Source: Sphaerochaetaceae bacterium (lineage in GTDB: Bacteria > Spirochaetota > Spirochaetia > Sphaerochaetales > Sphaerochaetaceae). Taken from it: a stretch of 12,819 bases of DNA. Position 1 is the first letter of the stretch. Every line of letters starts with the position of its first letter. Positions 1 to 6,734 of the stretch are shown piece after piece. The notes beneath the pieces were generated by a model that had not been told where the DNA came from, ran no database searches, and saw only the letters and a program-made list of their open reading frames with translations. The stretch lies in NCBI GenBank assembly GCA_016302165.1, contig JAEDOD010000047.1, forward strand, positions 1 to 12,819, written 5' to 3'. The position numbers were made by a program, and so were the translations under genes.

Positions 1-2
1 AA

Positions 3-10
3 CTCTCCCT
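3..10 (-). promoter_or_regulatory. Shine-Dalgarno-like sequence for a gene beyond the left edge
   Basis: Just after the surE stop, the minus strand reads AGGGAGAG. A start codon at normal spacing would fall a few bases outside the window, so surE is probably not the last gene of its operon. This is inference from eight bases only. Confidence 0.35.
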
Positions 11-16
11 TTTCCT

Positions 17-748
17 TTACTGGAAGAGGATTCCTTCGTCCTTCATCTTCACATATAGGTCCATTTCTGTCCTGTCGCATCTCATTGGAGTAATGGAAAC
101 CAGATCCAGCTCCTCCACAGCTTCTATGTCTGTATCCTTGGCTTCACCTTTCCTGTATGCCATATATCCTTTCTGGGTCCATAGGTCCCCTTCTTTCTGG
201 ATGAAGTGGTCCTGTACATAGGCCCTGCCCTGACGGGTTATCTTTATGCCCTTCACTGTATCCGGAACATTTACGTTCCAGAGATCGTTCTTCTCCAATA
301 GATTCTTCTCCTGGAAAAAATCCCAGATTCTGTGGATATTTTCCGGGAAGGAGAGGAAGGAGTTGAAAGAACATGAGAATGCTATGCCCTTTGCTCCCCA
401 GAAGGCTGCCTCCAGCATGGCCCCGCAGGTTCCTGAATAAGCAACGTCATCTCCAATGTTGAAGCCCCAGTTCACTCCACTCAGCACTAGGTCGAAGTGG
501 CCAAGGATATCGAAGGCGAATCTGACACAGTCGGCAGGAGTGGAGTCAACGCTCCATGCCTCCTTGGCTCCAGGGTATTCCACTTTCCTTATTTCAAAGC
601 TATCGTGAATCCTCAGCGACTGGGACTTTCCGCTCTGCTGGCCCTTGGGAGCCACAACTGTAACTTCTCCAATCCCACCAGCCCACTTCACAAGGTGGGA
701 AATGCCTTCAGCCTTTATTCCATCATCGTTGACAACTAGAATCTTCAT
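17..748 (-). CDS. surE: 5'/3'-nucleotidase SurE
   Basis: SurE is a cytoplasmic metal-dependent phosphatase that removes phosphate from nucleoside 5'- and 3'-monophosphates; some members also act on short polyphosphate. The 243-residue protein matches the family's usual length and carries its motifs in order: VNDDG at residues 6-10 (metal ligands D8 and D9), APKGQQSG at 33-40 (S39), and SGVNWGFNIG at 90-99 (N93) followed by YSGTCGAMLEA. The late SITPM stretch is also typical. I chose the ATG at 748 over a TTG at 754: the ATG forms an ATGA overlap with the upstream stop, and a GGAGA about 9 bases before it is well placed, whereas that GGAGA is only 3 bases from the TTG. It is the third gene of a coupled trio after two DHH phosphoesterases, so it could act on the mononucleotides they release. 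The family call is secure; the in vivo substrate is not. Confidence 0.96.
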   Translation of the reverse strand: MKILVVNDDGIKAEGISHLVKWAGGIGEVTVVAPKGQQSGKSQSLRIHDSFEIRKVEYPGAKEAWSVDSTPADCVRFAFDILGHFDLVLSGVNWGFNIGDDVAYSGTCGAMLEAAFWGAKGIAFSCSFNSFLSFPENIHRIWDFFQEKNLLEKNDLWNVNVPDTVKGIKITRQGRAYVQDHFIQKEGDLWTQKGYMAYRKGEAKDTDIEAVEELDLVSITPMRCDRTEMDLYVKMKDEGILFQ

Positions 749-1725
749 ATCCAATACTCTCCGCTATTCTTGAACTCTTCTGTAGCCTTGTCTGCATCCA
801 GGAGGAGGTTTTCCATCTCCTGTGGCGTGTAGCATGTGGCTCCCGAAGCCCTGTCGTGGCCACCGCCATGGTACTTCTCTGCTATTTTATTGACTGTCAT
901 GAATCTTGACCTGAGACGGACCCTGATGGTTCCATCGCTGTTTTCAATGAATGCTATGTAGCAGATGGAACCTTTGATGGCTGAAAGGAAGCCTACGCTT
1001 TCTCCTGCGTCCTCACGGCTAAGCCCCCACTTCTCCTGCATGGCCCTATCCACAAATAGCCAGGCGACTCCATGGTCCGTGATCCTGATTCTGGAGAACA
1101 CATCTGCCTGATATCTGTAGAACTTGAAGTCCTTAAGGTCCAGATTGGCCTGAAGTTTTTCCACGTCTACTCCCTGGTCCAGCATAAGACCGGCAAGCCT
1201 TAAGGTATCTCCCTTGGTGGAGGAGAAGCGGAAGCGGCCGCTATCTGTATTCATTCCTGCATATATGGCTGTAGCTGCTGCCTTGTCTATCCTGAGATCA
1301 GAAGAAAAGGAGCTGTAGAAGTCAGCAATAAGCTCAGAAGTACTGCTCCTCTCCTCTTCGACCCATCTAATGTCTCCATAGGGCGCTGTTTCAATGTGGT
1401 GGTCTATCTTAATCACTTCCTTGGCATTCAATAACCTTGGCTCTGAAATCCTGTCTGGAGTGGCTGTATCAAGAATAATGGCCAGGGATGATGATATGAC
1501 ACAATCCTCCACATCGGCCATATCAGAGCCCAGGAAGGCCATGTAGTCTGAGGAATCCCTATTGGCATAATAGACCTTCTTCTCCGGGAAAGTGAGAGCG
1601 ATTATGGCTCCCAGCCCCAGCGATGAGCCTACAGCGTCTCCATCTGGACGGATATGGCGGCCTATGACTATAGTTTCATATTCCTTGATTTTCTCAAATA
1701 TAAGTTTCTTTATACTGTCATTCAT
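745..1725 (-). CDS. DHH/DHHA1 phosphoesterase, NrnA-like (second tandem copy)
   Basis: This protein belongs to the NrnA family (oligoribonuclease and pAp phosphatase), which breaks RNA and DNA fragments of 2-5 nucleotides down to mononucleotides with Mn ions in the cytoplasm; some relatives hydrolyse pApA or c-di-AMP. At 326 residues it has the usual length. The catalytic set is complete: H24 with PDGDAVGS at 27-34, D86 in ILDTATP, DHH at 108-110, D161 in TDSGRF, and the substrate-binding DHHA1 motif GGGHDRASG at 287-295. The start is the ATG at 1725, which overlaps the stop of the upstream paralogue (ATGA), with GGAGA about 8 bases before it. Its own stop overlaps surE in the same way. Oligonucleotide, pAp and cyclic-dinucleotide-derived substrates cannot be told apart from sequence. 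Confidence 0.93.
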   Translation of the reverse strand: MNDSIKKLIFEKIKEYETIVIGRHIRPDGDAVGSSLGLGAIIALTFPEKKVYYANRDSSDYMAFLGSDMADVEDCVISSSLAIILDTATPDRISEPRLLNAKEVIKIDHHIETAPYGDIRWVEEERSSTSELIADFYSSFSSDLRIDKAAATAIYAGMNTDSGRFRFSSTKGDTLRLAGLMLDQGVDVEKLQANLDLKDFKFYRYQADVFSRIRITDHGVAWLFVDRAMQEKWGLSREDAGESVGFLSAIKGSICYIAFIENSDGTIRVRLRSRFMTVNKIAEKYHGGGHDRASGATCYTPQEMENLLLDADKATEEFKNSGEYWI

Positions 1726-2672
1726 CTTTCTTCTCCACTTAGTCTATCCAGATCCTCCAGCATAGACAACGCCTCCGATTTGGACTTGAGAGTGGCTCCT
1801 GATGCCGCCTTATGGCCTCCTCCGCCGTAGGCTACAGCTATAGGATTGATGTCTATCCCATCACTTCTCAGCTCCGCCAGCACATTCTCTCCATCCTCGG
1901 TAAAGTTCACCCATATCTTCACTCCATTGATGTTGGCCATGGTATTCACCATACCACGGGATATGGAGAAGGGAGAGAGACCCATTTTTGCCACATCCTC
2001 TCTTGTGGAGTATACATAGGCCACATTATTCCTTGTCACCTTTATCCTGGACATGAATAAGCCACGCATCCTTACATTCTCCAGGTCTTCGGAATAGAGG
2101 TTCCTGTATATCCGGCTCCTGTCAAAGGGAAAGGAAAGAAGAAAGGAAGCCCTATCGTGAGTGGAAGCGGAAACAGATGAGTACAGAAAACGGCCGCTAT
2201 CTGTAACCATGGCTGTATAGAGCTTTTCTGCAGCCTTACTGCCTATTTTCAGTCCCATTTCCCTGACAAAGTCCACTATGACTCCAGCGCATGACTCGGA
2301 AGATGTGTCTATGACTTCAATATTGCATATTTTCTCAAGAAATAGATGGTGGTCGAAGCGCAACGTCTCCTTTGCCGCAGTAAACCTTTGGTCACTTATA
2401 AGGTTACTGGAGGAAGTGTCCAAGATGATTGAGAGGGCGGAAGAGAACACCTCGTCAGGAATCTCATCCATTTCTCCATCCACAAGAAAGCTAAAACGTC
2501 CCGGGTCATCTCCTACTGCATATATCCTTTTATCAGGAAAGTTCTCTTCAAGAATCCCCTTAAGGCCAAACTGGCTCCCTAGGGCATCTCCGTCAGGCTT
2601 TGTGTGCCTATGGATCACTATAGTGTCGTAGGCTTCAATGGCCCTGTAGGCCTCAAGAAATCTGTTGTCCAT
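1722..2672 (-). CDS. DHH/DHHA1 phosphoesterase, NrnA-like (first tandem copy)
   Basis: A 316-residue paralogue of the next gene, with the same layout and a full catalytic set: H23 with PDGDALGS at 26-33, D85 in ILDTSS, DHH at 107-109, D158 in TDSGRF, and the DHHA1 motif GGGGHKAASG at 283-292. The two copies align throughout, but the region between the motifs has diverged a good deal, so this is an old duplication. Because no metal ligand has been lost, both copies are probably active and may prefer different substrates, such as oligo-RNA versus oligo-DNA or pAp. The ATG at 2672 has a GAGGA about 5 bases before it. It opens the trio that ends in surE and lies just after a probable terminator, so the trio may have its own promoter inside the end of the 884-residue lipoprotein gene or depend on read-through. 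Confidence 0.93.
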   Translation of the reverse strand: MDNRFLEAYRAIEAYDTIVIHRHTKPDGDALGSQFGLKGILEENFPDKRIYAVGDDPGRFSFLVDGEMDEIPDEVFSSALSIILDTSSSNLISDQRFTAAKETLRFDHHLFLEKICNIEVIDTSSESCAGVIVDFVREMGLKIGSKAAEKLYTAMVTDSGRFLYSSVSASTHDRASFLLSFPFDRSRIYRNLYSEDLENVRMRGLFMSRIKVTRNNVAYVYSTREDVAKMGLSPFSISRGMVNTMANINGVKIWVNFTEDGENVLAELRSDGIDINPIAVAYGGGGHKAASGATLKSKSEALSMLEDLDRLSGEER

Positions 2673-2708
2673 TTATGTCCTCAAGGCAAGTCTTCTTCCC
2701 TTCAGGGC

Positions 2709-2735
2709 ATAAATGCGGGAGGAAACCCTCCCGCA
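2709..2735 (-). terminator. Probable Rho-independent terminator
   Basis: On the minus strand a perfect 9-bp GC-rich stem (TGCGGGAGG paired with CCTCCCGCA) closes a GTTT loop and is followed by TTTAT. It begins 9 bases after the stop of the 884-residue lipoprotein gene. The stem is strong but the T tract is short, so termination may be partial, leaving some read-through into the DHH-DHH-surE genes. Confidence 0.7.
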
Positions 2736-2744
2736 CCCATTCAA

Positions 2745-5399
2745 TCATTCTACAGTGTAGAGCATAGCAGGGAACTGGCTCACTCCAATGAGGGAGACAT
2801 CGCTGATATACTGTGTCTTGCTGGCTGAGAATGTGTTGTATGTCTTGTAGCAGCCAAGGTAATACTCTGAATCTCCAGACATTGCCACAGGAACACCAAT
2901 GGCGTTGATAGTCCAGAGGCTTCCCTGAGGCTCAGCACTGAGGGCAGCCTTTCCATCCACAATCTCCACATAGAGACCATCTGGAGTAACCATCCTGAAG
3001 CCTTCGCCTTCCTTTTCGGCCTTCACCATGACGCCCTTTGCAAGGCTTGGGGAAGTGGAAAGATACTTACCGCTGATCTCTCCATTGAAGAAGAGTGAGG
3101 AAGCGATATTGTTCTGCTCCACCACAAAGTAGTAGCTCTCTCCATCCTCTACGCTCATCACGTTTTCAAGGATGATTCCGCACTTCTTTCCTTCTCCTTC
3201 CCTTATAGACAATGGGAACTGGCTTACTCCGATGACAGAAGTGTCGTTGAAGATGTAGGAAGTCTTGCTTGCAGAGAATGTTTCGTAGCTCTTGTAGGAT
3301 CCCAGATAGTAATCTGTGTCACCGACAGCTGTTACAGGAACACCTGTCTCTTCGTCCAGCCTCCATACGTTTCCCTTAACTTCACTGTTGAGTGCAGCCT
3401 TGCCGTCCACTATCTCCACATAAAGCTTCTCATCTCCAGTTGTGAAAATTCTCCAGCCTTCTCCATCCTTCTCGAACTTCACTCTCACAGCCTCTTCAGC
3501 CTTTCTAGTGGTTCCAAGATACTTTCCACCGCTGATTGTTCCATTGAAGTAGAGAGTAGCTCCTACATTAGCCTGGTCCATGGAAAGGATGTATTCACCC
3601 TCTTCACTGACAGAAGAAACTTTATCGTAGCTGTAGTATCCTGGCCATTCCTCCACGATCATCATCGGGAACTGGCTTACTCCAATGACAGAGGTGTCGT
3701 TGAAGATATAGGAAGTCTTACTGGCAGAGAATGTTTCGTAGTTCTTGTACATGCCGAGATAGTAGTCTGTGTCGCCACTAGCTGTTACAGGAACTCCTGT
3801 CTCTTCGTCCAGCCTCCAGACATTACCCATAGCTTCACTGTTGAGGGCAGCCTTGCCGTCCACTATTTCAACGTAAAGCTTTGAGCCATCCTTTACAGTA
3901 TAGATTCTCCAGCCCTCTCCATCCTTCTCAAGGTAGACGGACGCAACCTTGCTGTCCTTATCTGTGGTGGAAAGATACTTACCGCTGATTTCTCCATTGA
4001 AGAAGAGATCCTTTCCCACATTGTTCTGGCTTGCATAAAGGGCATATGGAGTGTGCTCCCTATACTCTTCCACCATCACTGGGTAAGCAAAATAAGCACT
4101 AGCAGCCTCAACAATGACAGTAAATGACTTCTCGCCAACTTCCTCTCCACTTTCAGCCTTGGCTGTAATTGTTACAGTGGTCTCCTCTTCAGGAAGAGTG
4201 AAAGTGAGGGTGGAGCCGTCCACCACAGCACATGGGCTGTCGCTGGACCAGCTGATGCTGACGCTGTCATATCCGGCACCTGAAAGAGGAAGGGAAAGGG
4301 AGGTGTCTTCAACTACTTTGTCAACCATTGTAAGAGAGTCAAGCTCGAAGGAAACCTTCTCGCTGTCGCTCTTCTCAGGAAGGGAGACATAGGTAAATGC
4401 ATCATAGCCTTCCACAGGAGAGAGATAGAATGCTCCGTCATACACGCAGATGACACCTGTTACGTCAGCTTTCCAGCCATAGTGCTCAGCGTGGCCATTC
4501 TTAAGCTCATTCTGGGCGTCCTTATCAATTGGGCATACGGAAGATGAGATTCTTACGTAGGACTCAAGACCATTCTTCTTGAACTTGTAGTAGCCGCTCG
4601 CTGTATCCTGGCCTGTAATCTCTACGTCCTTGACTGTAACCAGAAGTGCCTGCTCCCTTGTAAGGTCTTCGTCCTTGAGGGATGTTGCCTTTTCATACTT
4701 CTCTGTCCAATCCACAGGGCCATAGGAAGAGATTGAGGAATCCAGGATCTCCACTGCTGCGTTTGCAATTTCCAGCGTTCCGCTATATGTATCCTTGCTT
4801 CCTGTGACACGGACTGTCATACCCAACTGGATTCCGCTTTCCAGAGGATCTTGAGCCATAGCGTATACATAGTAGCCTCCCACATCATCCTGAATGTAGA
4901 GACAGTTGCTGCTGTTGCCCTTGGTCTTAGACATGATTCCTGTGACAATTCCCTTGACCACAAGGGTGGAGTCATCTGCTGCTTCCTTATACTCTACCCA
5001 GGAGCTTTCCTTGAATGCAGGAATTCTGTGAGGGAAGGTAACGGTGAGAGTATTGCCTCTATCGTCTGAGATGGTTCCTGTAAGGGTATAATCCACATCC
5101 ACAGGGCTCTTCTCATCCACATCCACAGTCACCATATGGTTGGAGTTGGAGACGAAGGACACCTTATTTTCCTCCACATCGCTGGACCACGCTACAGGAT
5201 AAGACACTCCACTGATCATGACAGTGTCTACAACGGTGTAGTCAGAAGCTGTTACAACAGCTTTATCCTTATACATTGCAAAGAGATAATTCTTTGCATT
5301 CTGAAGCCCTGCATCCACTGTGGCTTCGGAAGTGGAACAACCGAAGAATACAGAGAGACACATTAAAGCAACAGAAAGATAGATAATCGCTTTTTTCAT
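2745..5399 (-). CDS. Large surface lipoprotein: Ig-like and OB-like domains plus three C-terminal repeats
   Basis: An 884-residue exported protein. The signal peptide ends in VFFGC (Cys21), a relaxed spirochaete-type lipobox. After it come an Ig-like domain (about 28-128, with WSSD), an OB-like domain (about 145-222, with VVKGIVTG...LYIQDD and GMTVRVTG), a second OB-like stretch (about 248-338), another Ig-like domain (about 340-432, with ISWSSDSP), and three repeats of about 135 residues (447-582, 596-732, 750-884). I see no catalytic motif, so a binding or scaffold role fits better than an enzyme. OB and Ig-like modules often accompany secreted nucleases, and the gene lies 15 bases after one that also carries two OB-like domains; nucleic-acid binding or partnership with that nuclease is inferred. 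The ATG at 5399 has AGGGG about 6 bases before it. A probable terminator follows the gene. Domain boundaries are approximate. Confidence 0.85.
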   Translation of the reverse strand: MKKAIIYLSVALMCLSVFFGCSTSEATVDAGLQNAKNYLFAMYKDKAVVTASDYTVVDTVMISGVSYPVAWSSDVEENKVSFVSNSNHMVTVDVDEKSPVDVDYTLTGTISDDRGNTLTVTFPHRIPAFKESSWVEYKEAADDSTLVVKGIVTGIMSKTKGNSSNCLYIQDDVGGYYVYAMAQDPLESGIQLGMTVRVTGSKDTYSGTLEIANAAVEILDSSISSYGPVDWTEKYEKATSLKDEDLTREQALLVTVKDVEITGQDTASGYYKFKKNGLESYVRISSSVCPIDKDAQNELKNGHAEHYGWKADVTGVICVYDGAFYLSPVEGYDAFTYVSLPEKSDSEKVSFELDSLTMVDKVVEDTSLSLPLSGAGYDSVSISWSSDSPCAVVDGSTLTFTLPEEETTVTITAKAESGEEVGEKSFTVIVEAASAYFAYPVMVEEYREHTPYALYASQNNVGKDLFFNGEISGKYLSTTDKDSKVASVYLEKDGEGWRIYTVKDGSKLYVEIVDGKAALNSEAMGNVWRLDEETGVPVTASGDTDYYLGMYKNYETFSASKTSYIFNDTSVIGVSQFPMMIVEEWPGYYSYDKVSSVSEEGEYILSMDQANVGATLYFNGTISGGKYLGTTRKAEEAVRVKFEKDGEGWRIFTTGDEKLYVEIVDGKAALNSEVKGNVWRLDEETGVPVTAVGDTDYYLGSYKSYETFSASKTSYIFNDTSVIGVSQFPLSIREGEGKKCGIILENVMSVEDGESYYFVVEQNNIASSLFFNGEISGKYLSTSPSLAKGVMVKAEKEGEGFRMVTPDGLYVEIVDGKAALSAEPQGSLWTINAIGVPVAMSGDSEYYLGCYKTYNTFSASKTQYISDVSLIGVSQFPAMLYTVE
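2748..3152 (-). repeat. C-terminal protein repeat 3 of 3
   Basis: Encodes residues 750-884, up to the C-terminus. It is the most diverged copy: the core LYVEIVDGKAAL and IGVSQFP remain, LFFNGEISGKYLST matches repeat 1, and the RLDEETG block is replaced by TINAIG. Confidence 0.88.
3204..3614 (-). repeat. C-terminal protein repeat 2 of 3
   Basis: Encodes residues 596-732. It shares LYVEIVDGKAALNSE, RLDEETGVPVTA, DTDYYLG and the FSASKTSYIF end block with repeat 1. The DNA differs from repeat 1 at many third codon positions where the protein is unchanged. Confidence 0.9.
3654..4061 (-). repeat. C-terminal protein repeat 1 of 3
   Basis: Encodes residues 447-582 of the 884-residue lipoprotein. 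Its marks are LFFNGEISGKYLSTT, LYVEIVDGKAALNSE, TDYYLGMYK and FSASKTSYIFNDTSVIGVSQFP-type ending (22 residues shared with repeat 2, here named by its two halves FSASKTSYIF and NDTSVIGVSQFP). It is nearly identical to repeat 2 from the KLYVEIV motif onward. Confidence 0.9.
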
Positions 5400-5411
5400 T
5401 TGTTTCCCCTG

Positions 5412-5425
5412 CTGTCATCTGACAG
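5412..5425. repeat. Short palindrome at the nuclease-lipoprotein junction
   Basis: CTGTCA and TGACAG flank two bases. The palindrome covers the nuclease stop codon and lies just before the ribosome binding site of the next gene. As RNA it could form a small hairpin; as DNA it could be a binding site. Chance is not excluded. Confidence 0.3.
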
Positions 5426-6734
5426 TAATATCATCTGGTCTGAAAACCTGAATCTGTGCTTTGCCATCATAGGTTCCGACCACGCCGGAGAAGGATATCT
5501 CCTTCCCCATAAAGTCCTCTTCTGTCAGAAGTCTGCCATTTTCATATAAAGGCATTGTCCTGACAGTTACTCTCTCCCCATCCCTGGAAGCGACCATTGT
5601 CATGGCGCCAAAGGAGGAAGAGTCTCTGTTATCTGTGGTGTAGATATCTTCAACCAGCACTCCTTCCATCTCCACCAGAGTGCCCTGGAGAGCATCAGAA
5701 AGAGCTATGGTCTTCACTTCATCTCCACTCTCCACTTCAACACTCTCTCCATTGAAGGAAAGAGGAGATACAAGGAAAGGAAGAATCTCCACACCTTTTT
5801 CAATAAGTCGGATGTTGGATGGGTCATCCGGCTTCATTTCCCTATATTTCAGCCCTGAAATCTGGTAGGATCCTCCAGCTGCATAGTACTGCACAGAGCC
5901 TACGATCCTTACCCTGTTTCCGCTCTGGAGTATCTCCAGCCCTGTTCCGGAAAGGGAATATCCATAGTAGACAGGAATTCCGAAGGGGCATCCGGTCTCC
6001 TCATCCCAAGCCTCAATGTATACGCTGTTGTTGCTGTTCATTATGACAACACCTTCAAAGGCCACCTTCACGGAGTCGTAGGCCTCAATGTTGGTCCTCA
6101 GCTCCTTCAGCGTAACCTCCACAGCGTCTCCATAGAAGAAATCCGGGTCCTTAGCGCCAGACCATATGCATTTCTTAAGGTTTTTTGCCGTGGATATTGC
6201 ATTCTGGCACCAGGAGCCATAGCGGTTGTTGGCAGAGGAGGAAGGAATGGCCAGGCCGCTCTGGAGAAGCTCCAGATTAAGGCATCTGTATTTCTCCTCT
6301 CCCCTTGTCCTGTACCAGACCCACACCAGATACCTAGATCCTGTGGAATCAAGATTCCATGCGCCGTCATCGCTTTCAACGATTATGGAGTCTGCTCCCA
6401 TCAGCTTTTCCTTAGTAAAGCGGGACGCAGCCTTACCCCACTCCTCGATCTTTCCTGTGGATTCTGGAGTGTTGACAGCAAGAAACCTTGCCTTCAGGAT
6501 TCCTCCTCTAACCACATTTTCTGGAACATTGAAGTGGACAGTGTCACCGTCGATGTAGCTTTTGACAGTAGCTTCAACCTTGGCTGAATTTGAGTTTTCG
6601 TTATATTCCAGCTTTTCTGCCCAGTCCACATCCTCCACAACTGGAGGAGAAGGTAGAGCTTCCTCCTTCTTTCCTGTGGTACAGGAGAGAAGAAGGAGAA
6701 GGCAGAATAGTGAAAAGAGGAATATCCGCTTCAT
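5415..6734 (-). CDS. Surface lipoprotein nuclease: SNase (thermonuclease) domain plus two OB-like domains
   Basis: A 439-residue predicted lipoprotein: signal peptide with LLLLLSC (Cys18), then a staphylococcal-nuclease domain (about 49-192), then OB-like regions at about 205-297 and 335-439. SNases cut DNA and RNA using Ca ions. The positions matching staphylococcal D21, R35, E43 and R87 are D64 (DGDT), R83 (ARFLAVNTPES), E91 and R134 (GSRYLVW), with the expected spacing between them; the ligand matching D40 is N88. I recall VNTPE in other SNase-like proteins, so activity remains likely. I chose the ATG at 6734 over a GTG at 6752 because it gives a compact MKRIFLF signal peptide and overlaps the upstream stop as TGATG; no strong Shine-Dalgarno precedes it, which fits translational coupling to the binding-protein gene. 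It probably degrades extracellular nucleic acid at the cell surface. Confidence 0.9.
   Translation of the reverse strand: MKRIFLFSLFCLLLLLSCTTGKKEEALPSPPVVEDVDWAEKLEYNENSNSAKVEATVKSYIDGDTVHFNVPENVVRGGILKARFLAVNTPESTGKIEEWGKAASRFTKEKLMGADSIIVESDDGAWNLDSTGSRYLVWVWYRTRGEEKYRCLNLELLQSGLAIPSSSANNRYGSWCQNAISTAKNLKKCIWSGAKDPDFFYGDAVEVTLKELRTNIEAYDSVKVAFEGVVIMNSNNSVYIEAWDEETGCPFGIPVYYGYSLSGTGLEILQSGNRVRIVGSVQYYAAGGSYQISGLKYREMKPDDPSNIRLIEKGVEILPFLVSPLSFNGESVEVESGDEVKTIALSDALQGTLVEMEGVLVEDIYTTDNRDSSSFGAMTMVASRDGERVTVRTMPLYENGRLLTEEDFMGKEISFSGVVGTYDGKAQIQVFRPDDITVR

Noticed and set aside
2278..2631. Plus-strand open frame of 117 codons
   Set aside because: It is opposite the catalytic N-terminal half of the first DHH gene and has no domain signal or convincing ribosome site.
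2748..4061. CRISPR array or mobile repeat
   Set aside because: The repeats are in frame within one open reading frame, about 400 bases each, without spacers or mobile-element ends.
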